NCBI GenBank assembly: GCA_904420125.1
Contig: CAJFUK010000063.1
Coordinates: 1 to 32,196, forward strand
Origin: Candidatus Falkowella caecavicola
GTDB taxonomy: Bacteria > Bacillota > Clostridia > Oscillospirales > Ruminococcaceae
DNA: 32,196 nucleotides
Direction: 5' to 3'
This document shows positions 10,131 to 16,825 of the stretch, in pieces. How positions within the stretch are numbered: the first letter of the stretch is position 1; the number at the start of each line of letters is the position of its first letter. The translations under genes were made by a program, and so were the position numbers. The notes below the pieces were generated by a model. That model was given only the letters and a program-made list of their open reading frames with translations, was not told the origin of the DNA and searched no databases.

Positions 10131-12068
10131 ATGCAAAAAATATTTTGGCGCAGGATGTTGGCAGGGCTGGCAGCAGTCAGCTTATCTCTGGCCGGCATGC
10201 CGGTTGTACAGGCAGAGCTGGAAGAAAAATCCGCCATGCAGGTTTATGTAGAAGAGATGGGAATGGGATGGAACCTGGGCAATACCTTCGATGCAACTGG
10301 CGGCGAAACCAGCTGGGGAAATCCGGTGACAACGCGGGAAATGATCCAGGAGGTCGCTGACAGTGGCTTTAAGAGCCTGCGGCTGCCGGTAACCTGGGGC
10401 TATCAGACCGATGAAACACAGGGTTACCAGATTTCGGAAGCCTATATGGACCGGGTACAGGAAGTGGCAGACTGGGCGCTTGATGCCGGTATGAAAGTGA
10501 TGCTCAACCTCCACCATGACAGCGAATGGATTCTGGAAGGGATTGCGGAAAACCATGATGAGGTGATGCGTAAATACGAGGCGATCTGGACCCAGATTGC
10601 CGAACGATTTAAAGACTATCCGGATACGCTGATGTTTGAAACCATCAATGAGCCGCGTTTTTCAGACGACTGGGGCGAAGACCGGGAAGAATATTTTCAG
10701 TGGGCGGAAGAACTGAATCTGTCCGCCTATGAGATCATCCGGTCTTCCGGCGGAAACAACGCCACCCGCCCGATTGTGATGCCGACCATTACCTGTTCTA
10801 CGCAGCAGGTGCGGATGGACGCGCTGGCCGAAACCATTGCCGGACTCAATGACCCAAATATTATTGCAACCATCCATTACTACAGCGTATGGCAGTTCAG
10901 TGTAAATGTAACCGGACAGCTGCATTTTGACGAGGCGATGCAAAAGGATATTGTCGATATATTCGACCGCGCCTACGATACCTTTGTTTCCAAGGGAATT
11001 CCAGTGGTGGTCGGAGAACTGGGACTGCTGGCGCCGGGCGCTGTCGAGGATGGAGAGGCGATGAAATACTATGAATTCGTCGCGCATTACGCCCACCAGA
11101 AAAATATCGGACTGATGCTTTGGGATCCGGGCCTGCATATGGACCGGGAGACCCTTACCTGGGATCGGTACCCGTCCCTGCGGCAGGTTCTGATGGACAG
11201 CTTACAGGGAATTCGCTCGTCGCATGCCGAAACGGACTATATCTATATCAAGGAAGGCACAGAACCTGCGGACGTTACCCTGGCGCTGACGTTGTTTGGC
11301 AACCAGCTGACCGGTGTGCGCAACGGAGATCAGATGCTGGAAGAGGGGAAGGATTATCAGTTGTCTGAGGATGGGCAGGCGATCACATTCAAGGCGGATT
11401 ACCTGCGTTCTGTAACCGAAGGGATGACGGAATACGGGCAGGCAGCCAGGTTGTTTCTGGAGTTTTCACAGGGGGCGGATTGGCTGCTTGACCTGATGTA
11501 TTACAAACCGGCCGCACTCGCAAGCAATGAGGATATGGCCTATGACTTTGATATCCGGACGCAATTTAACGGGGACTGGCTCTGGACGATGGAAGCTTTT
11601 TATACCGATACCAATAAACCGGCCGGAACCATTACCTACAGCACCTATCAGCTTTGCCGGACGGATTATCAACCGGATTATGAAGCACAGAAAATCGTAG
11701 TTTTGAAAGCGTTCTGGGACGCATGCCCCCGCAGCGGCGAAATTCTTCTCCGCTTCCATTTCCGGAGCGGGGAAATTATTGATTATACCGTTGATTTTAA
11801 TAAAGAGGCTACTTGGGTGACCGGCGTGTCCAGCAATGAATATGAAATAGACTATCCGGGCAAAAATGAATCTCAGCCATCCCAGGAATCGGCGGACGAT
11901 GCCACTTCCCAGACAGGGTCAGAGGATACGTCGTCCTCTGGCGAATCTTCCGGGGCGGACGGTTCCGGCCTGGCGATTCATCCGGCTGTTTTGGTTGGCA
12001 TTGTAGCGGCGCTGCTGGTTCTGGCGGCCCTATTTTGGGGATATTCCAGAAGCCGCAAACGCAAATAA
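10131..12068 (+). CDS. Secreted membrane-anchored GH5-family glycoside hydrolase, array copy 4
   Basis: A 645-residue paralog. An AGGAAGG ribosome site (10114-10120) precedes the ATG. The signal peptide is short (cleavage likely after VVQA, about 28). The GH5 domain has acid/base E174 (INEPR), HYY at 249-251 and nucleophile E296, but the usual GEFG reads GELG and the pocket loop reads WDPG instead of WDNG. X2-like and final modules follow; the latter carries LWTMEA and FHFRSGE, not LATMEA and FHFWSGE. A Ser/Gly-rich linker, transmembrane helix and basic SRSRKRK tail end the protein. With copy 5 it shares HYYSVWQFSVN, so these two are the closest pair and probably the product of a recent duplication. 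Its altered pocket residues suggest a different substrate or reduced activity. Confidence 0.89.
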   Translation: MQKIFWRRMLAGLAAVSLSLAGMPVVQAELEEKSAMQVYVEEMGMGWNLGNTFDATGGETSWGNPVTTREMIQEVADSGFKSLRLPVTWGYQTDETQGYQISEAYMDRVQEVADWALDAGMKVMLNLHHDSEWILEGIAENHDEVMRKYEAIWTQIAERFKDYPDTLMFETINEPRFSDDWGEDREEYFQWAEELNLSAYEIIRSSGGNNATRPIVMPTITCSTQQVRMDALAETIAGLNDPNIIATIHYYSVWQFSVNVTGQLHFDEAMQKDIVDIFDRAYDTFVSKGIPVVVGELGLLAPGAVEDGEAMKYYEFVAHYAHQKNIGLMLWDPGLHMDRETLTWDRYPSLRQVLMDSLQGIRSSHAETDYIYIKEGTEPADVTLALTLFGNQLTGVRNGDQMLEEGKDYQLSEDGQAITFKADYLRSVTEGMTEYGQAARLFLEFSQGADWLLDLMYYKPAALASNEDMAYDFDIRTQFNGDWLWTMEAFYTDTNKPAGTITYSTYQLCRTDYQPDYEAQKIVVLKAFWDACPRSGEILLRFHFRSGEIIDYTVDFNKEATWVTGVSSNEYEIDYPGKNESQPSQESADDATSQTGSEDTSSSGESSGADGSGLAIHPAVLVGIVAALLVLAALFWGYSRSRKRK

Positions 12069-12184
12069 AATCAGGATCTGCCGGTAAAAAATCATCAGGG
12101 CGGCAGATACATGCCCCCCGACATCGGTTTTAATGCGTTTTCAGGGATTTTGGACGGCTTTGCCTATAAAAAATAAAAATATTG

Positions 12185-12213
12185 TAGTATTTTTATGCAG
12201 ATTATGTTATAAT
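12185..12213 (+). promoter_or_regulatory. Candidate internal promoter for GH5 copy 5
   Basis: A perfect -10 TATAAT at 12208-12213 lies in an AT-rich stretch 124 bases before copy 5. The -35 is weak: TAGTAT at 17 bp spacing, or TTGTAG (12182-12187) at 20. The 268-base gap is the longest inside the array, which supports separate transcription of the last copy. A short imperfect repeat (ATCTGCC...GGCAGAT, about 12075-12106) also lies here. Confidence 0.45.
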
Positions 12214-12336
12214 GAAAAATAAGCTGTGGTCGGCGCTGCAAAAAGGGATCCGAAGGCAGATCATGTATTCGGAGACTTTCTGTGGAACAGCGCCTGAGCA
12301 GACTGGTATTTATCTCTGAAAGAAAAGGAGCAGGGT

Positions 12337-14301
12337 ATGAAACAGGGAATTATTTCAAAAGCAATTTCTGCCATTGTAGCGGCGGCGCTGACATGCACCG
12401 CAATGGTTGCCGTATTTCCGGTAGCAGGCGTTGCTGCGGCAGAAACAGCATCAGGCGAAAAAAGCGCTATGCAGGAATATGTCGATACATTACAGCCCGG
12501 CTGGAATCTCGGCAATACATTTGACGCCGAAGGCGGCGAAACGAACTGGGGCAATCCCGAAACCACGCAGGAGATCATCCAGGCAGTGGCGGACAGCGGC
12601 TTTAAAAGCCTGCGGCTACCGGTAACCTGGGGGTTCCGTACCAATCCGGAAGATGACTACAAAATCACGGAATCATTTTTAGAGCGGATCAAGCAGGTGA
12701 TCGACTGGTCTCTGGAAGCAGGTATGCCGGTTATGCTGAATCTGCACCATGACAGTGAATGGATCCGTACCGGTATCGCTGAAGATCATGATGAGGTCAT
12801 GAGAAAATATAAGGCGATTTGGACCCAGATTGCCGAGTATTTTAAAGATTACCCGGTGGAATCGCTGATGTTTGAAACCATCAATGAACCTCGCTTCTCC
12901 GAAGACTGGGGCGAAGATAAAGAAGAATATTTCCAGTGGGTGGATGAGCTCAATGTAGCTGCCTATGAGATCATCCGGGCATCGGGCGGAAACAATGCAA
13001 CCCGTCCGATCGTGATGCCGACCATTACCTGCTCGACACAGCAGGTCAGACTGGACGCGCTGGCAGAAACAATGGCCGAACTGAACGATCCGAACCTGAT
13101 TGCGACGATTCACTATTACAGTGTATGGCAGTTCAGCGTAAACGTGACCGGTCAGACCCATTTTGACGACAGCATCAAAAAGGATGCCGATGACATGATG
13201 GACCGGCTGTACGATACCTTTGTATCCAAGGGAATCCCGGTTATCATCGGCGAATTTGGGCTGCTGGAACTGCATGAAGATAAGCCGGACAGTGTGGAAA
13301 ACGGCGAAGCTATGAAATATTTTGAATATGTCACCAACGCAGCGCAGGAAAAAGACATTGCCATTATGCTCTGGGATGCCGGACTGTATATGAACCGTGA
13401 GACACTGGAATGGGAAAAATACCCCATTTTGAAAGATATTCTGATCAACGGAGCGCAGGGTATCCGTTCTTCCTATGCGGAAACCGACTACATCTATGTC
13501 AAGGAGGGCGTTGAGCCGACTGATGTTGTCATGCCGCTCACACTGAACGGGAACACGCTCACCGGTATCCGGAATGGCGATACCATGCTGACCGCCGGAA
13601 CAGATTATATTCTTTCAGAGGACGGTACTTCCGTCACCTTCCCGGCAGAATTTTTAAAATCTGTCACCGCGGATATGGAAGATTACGGCACAGCGGCCCG
13701 TCTGTTCCTGGAATTTTCAGCCGGCGCAGATTGGTTCATTGATGTGCAGTACTATAAGACGCCGGCGCTTAGGAGCATGGAAGATCTGGCTTATGACTTC
13801 CAGATTCCCACCCAGTTCAATGGGGACCAGCTCTGGACCATGGAAGCCTACTACACAGATACCAAAAAACCGGCCGGTACCATTACATACAATACCTATC
13901 AGTTATTTGGCACGGACTTTAAACCCGACTATAATAATGGAAGCATCACCCTGACCAAAGAATTCTGGAACTATTGCAGTACATCGGGCGAGATCCTGGT
14001 ACGGTTCTACTTCCGGAGCGGAGAAACGGTAGATTATACAATCGACTTCAATAAGGAAGCGACATGGGCAGAAGGCGTTTCCAGCAATGAATATGAAATC
14101 GATTATCCGGGCAAAAACGATCCGAAAGACGAAAGCAGTGCGGCGGACACGTCCAGTCAGGACGAAGCTTCTGAAAACGCTGCGGCAGTTCCTGAGCCGG
14201 GCAGCGATAATACAGTGGTGATCATCATTGTATGTGTGGTTGCAGTCGTTGTCATTGCAGCTGTTATAGCGGTAGTTGTATTAAAGAAAAAGAAAAAATA
14301 A
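12337..14301 (+). CDS. Secreted membrane-anchored GH5-family glycoside hydrolase, array copy 5
   Basis: A 654-residue last member of the array, with an AAAGGAG ribosome site just upstream. The signal peptide ends near GVAAA (about 35). The GH5 domain has NLHHDS, acid/base E184 (INEPR), HYY at 259-261 and nucleophile E306 (GEFG); the pocket loop is WDAG. An X2-like module, a final module with LWTMEA and FYFRSGE, and an acidic Ser-rich linker follow. A long valine/isoleucine-rich transmembrane helix ends in KKKKK. It is closest to copy 4. Stop-transfer topology without a sortase signal implies that the catalytic modules sit outside the cell, tethered to the membrane. It is probably transcribed both from the array and from its own upstream -10, and it ends at a strong bidirectional terminator. 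Confidence 0.9.
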   Translation: MKQGIISKAISAIVAAALTCTAMVAVFPVAGVAAAETASGEKSAMQEYVDTLQPGWNLGNTFDAEGGETNWGNPETTQEIIQAVADSGFKSLRLPVTWGFRTNPEDDYKITESFLERIKQVIDWSLEAGMPVMLNLHHDSEWIRTGIAEDHDEVMRKYKAIWTQIAEYFKDYPVESLMFETINEPRFSEDWGEDKEEYFQWVDELNVAAYEIIRASGGNNATRPIVMPTITCSTQQVRLDALAETMAELNDPNLIATIHYYSVWQFSVNVTGQTHFDDSIKKDADDMMDRLYDTFVSKGIPVIIGEFGLLELHEDKPDSVENGEAMKYFEYVTNAAQEKDIAIMLWDAGLYMNRETLEWEKYPILKDILINGAQGIRSSYAETDYIYVKEGVEPTDVVMPLTLNGNTLTGIRNGDTMLTAGTDYILSEDGTSVTFPAEFLKSVTADMEDYGTAARLFLEFSAGADWFIDVQYYKTPALRSMEDLAYDFQIPTQFNGDQLWTMEAYYTDTKKPAGTITYNTYQLFGTDFKPDYNNGSITLTKEFWNYCSTSGEILVRFYFRSGETVDYTIDFNKEATWAEGVSSNEYEIDYPGKNDPKDESSAADTSSQDEASENAAAVPEPGSDNTVVIIIVCVVAVVVIAAVIAVVVLKKKKK

Positions 14302-14441
14302 GCCTGTAAAAAGGCTTGGATCTATCTGGCTGTATTGGATCAGAAAATTTGTCCCCATCCCTTCGGCCGATGGAAGGAGCAGGATGAACCAACGCGGCAA
14401 GATGGTCGCTTTCCATCAGAAAAATTGAAAAACGGCCAAAT

Positions 14442-14485
14442 AAAAAACTCTGTGTCAAGGAAAACCATTGACACAGAGTTTTTTT
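14442..14485. terminator. Strong bidirectional terminator between the GH5 array and RNase J
   Basis: A 17-bp perfect inverted repeat (14442-14458 and 14468-14484, 9-nt loop) has six A residues at the left end and a run of T at the right end. It terminates both the + strand array and the - strand RNase J gene. Confidence 0.9.
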
Positions 14486-14496
14486 GTTGACCGGGC

Positions 14497-16389
14497 TTAA
14501 ATTTCCATAATAATCGGCAGGATCATGGGGGAACGTTTGGTTTTGCGGTAGATAAAACTGCTTAATGCATCCTTGACAACGGATTTAATCGTCCCCCATT
14601 CACGGGTATTGCGGCGGGAGCACTCTTCCAGCGCTTTTTCCACAACGGTATGCGCTTCGTCCATTAGCTGTTCCGATTCCCGTACATACACAAATCCACG
14701 CGATACAATATCCGGACCGGCAACAATACAACCGGATTCATTTTCAATCGTCATCACGACAATAATCAATCCGTCCTGCGACAGGATTTTGCGGTCCCGC
14801 AAGACGATCGAACCCACATCTCCGACACCTAGCCCGTCTACAAATACCATGCCGGCTTGTGCGGTACCGGTGACCCGCATATCAATATTATCAATTTCTA
14901 CCACCTGGCCAATATCTCCCAGATGGATGCGGGAAGGTTCGATCCCCATTTCCATGGCCAGCTCAGCATGCCGCTTTCTATGCTTATACTCACCGTGAAC
15001 CGGCAGGAAATACCGGGGCTTGGTGATAGACAGTATCATTTTTAACTCATCCTGGCAGGCATGGCCTGAAACATGGACATCATACATCTTTTCATAAATG
15101 ACTTTTGCCCCCAACCGCATCAGGTCGTTGACAACCCTGGTTACGTGCTTTTCATTCCCAGGAATCGGGGTTGCAGAGATGATAATATAATCATCCGCGG
15201 TCACACTCACCTTGCCATGATCCCCGGAAGCCATGCGGGACAGGGCGGACAGCGGTTCTCCCTGACTGCCAGTCGTAATAATGGTCAGCCGTTCATTGGG
15301 ATAACGGGTAATATCGTCGATGTCGATCAGCACGCCTTCCGGAATCTGCAGGTATCCCAGTTCAATGGCTTTGGAAACGACATTGATCATACTCCGCCCG
15401 GAAATTGCCACCTTCCGCCCGTGATTCACCGCGTTATCAACAATTTGCTGGACACGGTGAATGTTGGAAGAAAAGGTTGCGATAATAATCCGGCGGCTTC
15501 CTGCTGCTTTAAACAGCCGTTCGAAGGATTCGCCAACCGTCCGTTCACTCGGCGTATAGCCTGGGCGTTCCGCGTTGGTGGAATCAGACATCAGACACAG
15601 CACACCCTTATTGCCCAATTCAGCAAAACGCGCCAGGTCGATGACTTCTCCTTCAATCGGTGTATAGTCCACTTTAAAGTCACCCGTATGGATAATGACA
15701 CCCGCAGGCGTATGGATGGCCAGACCCATTGCATCCGGAATCGAATGGTTGACCCGAAGCATTTCTACCGCCATACAACCCACCTTGATTGTCTGGCGCG
15801 GGACAACGACATTCAGATTGGCACTGCTTAAAAGGCCATGTTCCCGCAGTTTCCCTTCAATCAGTCCAAGTGTGAGACGGGACCCATAAATCGGGATATT
15901 CACCTTTTTGAGCAGATAGGGGATTCCGCCGATATGATCCTCGTGCCCGTGGGTAATAAATAATCCCCGGATCCGGTCCGCATTTTTTTCAATATAACTG
16001 TAATCCGGAATCACGATATCGACACCCAGCATATCCGTATCTGGAAAGGCAAGTCCGCAGTCTACAATAAACATATCCTGTCCGCATTCAAAACAGGTGA
16101 TGTTCTTTCCGATTTCATTCAGGCCGCCCAGCGGGATAATCCGTACAGGCGTCCGCCGGACCGGCGCTTTTTCCGTTCTGCTGGTGTGTGTAGCCCTGGA
16201 CGAACGGGCCGGGTGGTCCGCTGCTTTTGCCCGCGCAGGTTTTTCCTGCACCTTGGCTCGCCCCGCTTTTTCCTGGGCCGGTTTTGCTTTTTCCGTACGG
16301 GGCCGGCGGGTTTTAGGCTCCGGCTTGGTTGCTTTTTTATTTTCTTCTACAGCGTTTGCATGGTTTGAATTGCTTTGTTTTAATGCCAC
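14497..16389 (-). CDS. rnj: Ribonuclease J with basic N-terminal extension
   Basis: Metallo-beta-lactamase/beta-CASP ribonuclease with 5'-3' exo- and endonuclease activity, central to mRNA decay and rRNA maturation in Firmicutes. The GTG start at 16389 has GAGGA (16396-16400) six bases upstream. The first 80 or so of 630 residues are low-complexity (Lys, Arg, Ala, Pro, Glu) and strongly basic, absent from the roughly 555-residue Bacillus enzyme. The catalytic domain starts at VRIIPLGGLNEIGKN (82-96) and contains the zinc motif HGHEDH (147-152), SDSTNAERPG and GSQGEP of the beta-CASP region, and VSGHACQDEL. The extension may bind RNA or partners, as in some actinobacterial RNase J/E proteins. 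It is the only copy in the window, so J1 versus J2 cannot be decided. Confidence 0.95.
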   Translation of the reverse strand: MALKQSNSNHANAVEENKKATKPEPKTRRPRTEKAKPAQEKAGRAKVQEKPARAKAADHPARSSRATHTSRTEKAPVRRTPVRIIPLGGLNEIGKNITCFECGQDMFIVDCGLAFPDTDMLGVDIVIPDYSYIEKNADRIRGLFITHGHEDHIGGIPYLLKKVNIPIYGSRLTLGLIEGKLREHGLLSSANLNVVVPRQTIKVGCMAVEMLRVNHSIPDAMGLAIHTPAGVIIHTGDFKVDYTPIEGEVIDLARFAELGNKGVLCLMSDSTNAERPGYTPSERTVGESFERLFKAAGSRRIIIATFSSNIHRVQQIVDNAVNHGRKVAISGRSMINVVSKAIELGYLQIPEGVLIDIDDITRYPNERLTIITTGSQGEPLSALSRMASGDHGKVSVTADDYIIISATPIPGNEKHVTRVVNDLMRLGAKVIYEKMYDVHVSGHACQDELKMILSITKPRYFLPVHGEYKHRKRHAELAMEMGIEPSRIHLGDIGQVVEIDNIDMRVTGTAQAGMVFVDGLGVGDVGSIVLRDRKILSQDGLIIVVMTIENESGCIVAGPDIVSRGFVYVRESEQLMDEAHTVVEKALEECSRRNTREWGTIKSVVKDALSSFIYRKTKRSPMILPIIMEI

Positions 16390-16489
16390 TTATATTCCTC
16401 GTTTCTTTTGTAATAAAGTAAATAAAATATACGAAAGGTAAATAAAACGCACGGCTTTTCGCCGGGGTTAAACGGTTTTGGACAAGCAG

Positions 16490-16515
16490 AAATAAAGCCT
16501 TTTAGGATAAAAGGC
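16490..16515 (-). terminator. Terminator-like hairpin in the RNase J leader
   Basis: On the minus strand GCCUUUUA, loop UCC, UAAAAGGC (16515-16497) is followed by UUUAUUU. It could end a short RNA before RNase J or act as an attenuator in the leader. Confidence 0.5.
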
Positions 16516-16736
16516 AAAAGCCCTTCTGTGTCTAATGACCGCACGCAGTATGTATTCCCCATATACAGCAGAACATATGGGGAAATACCAATTCACAAAA
16601 ACACTACATCCAAAAATCGTTCCGGGTTTGGCAACCGGCAGATTCAAACAGTTCGGTACGAGACAAAGGGTAAGCACGTCCCCCCTTTGCCGGGCGTACG
16701 TTTTGCAGGATGCAGTTTAATCCGAACAAACCTTTC
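16490..16736 (-). ncRNA. Structured RNA: RNase J leader or separate small RNA
   Basis: A consensus promoter at 16743-16771 lies about 345 bases before the RNase J start, so a long untranslated RNA is made. It folds into a nested 5' domain over 16651-16727: GUUCG/CGAAC closing pair, GUACG/CGUAC, then GGCAAAGGG/CCCUUUGUC. Next comes a long hairpin at 16553-16589 (CCCCAUAU/AUAUGGGG core extended with one bulge), then the terminator-like stem at 16497-16515. No open frame with a ribosome site is seen in it. I do not recognise it as 6S, SRP, tmRNA or RNase P RNA. The rest of the 436-base gap to 16825 holds only the promoter. Confidence 0.5.
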
Positions 16737-16742
16737 TTTTCC

Positions 16743-16771
16743 ATTGTATAATGAAAAAAAGAAATTGTCAA
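16743..16771 (-). promoter_or_regulatory. Sigma-A promoter upstream of RNase J
   Basis: On the minus strand TTGACA (16771-16766), a 17-bp spacer and TACAAT (16748-16743) form a near-consensus promoter. Transcription would start near 16736, far upstream of the RNase J start at 16389. Confidence 0.85.
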
Positions 16772-16825
16772 CAAATAATCCTGCCGAAAGCCGTCAGATG
16801 CCGCTGGAAAAAAAGCAGGAACACG

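Noticed and set aside
14200-14301. Sortase-type cell-wall anchor at the ends of the GH5 proteins
   Set aside because: Hydrophobic helix plus basic tail resemble sorting signals, but no LPXTG-like motif is present in any of the five; TALPW in copy 3 does not fit.
16490-16736. 6S, SRP, tmRNA or RNase P RNA
   Set aside because: Size and folding suggested a housekeeping RNA, but I found none of their signature sequences, so no family is claimed.
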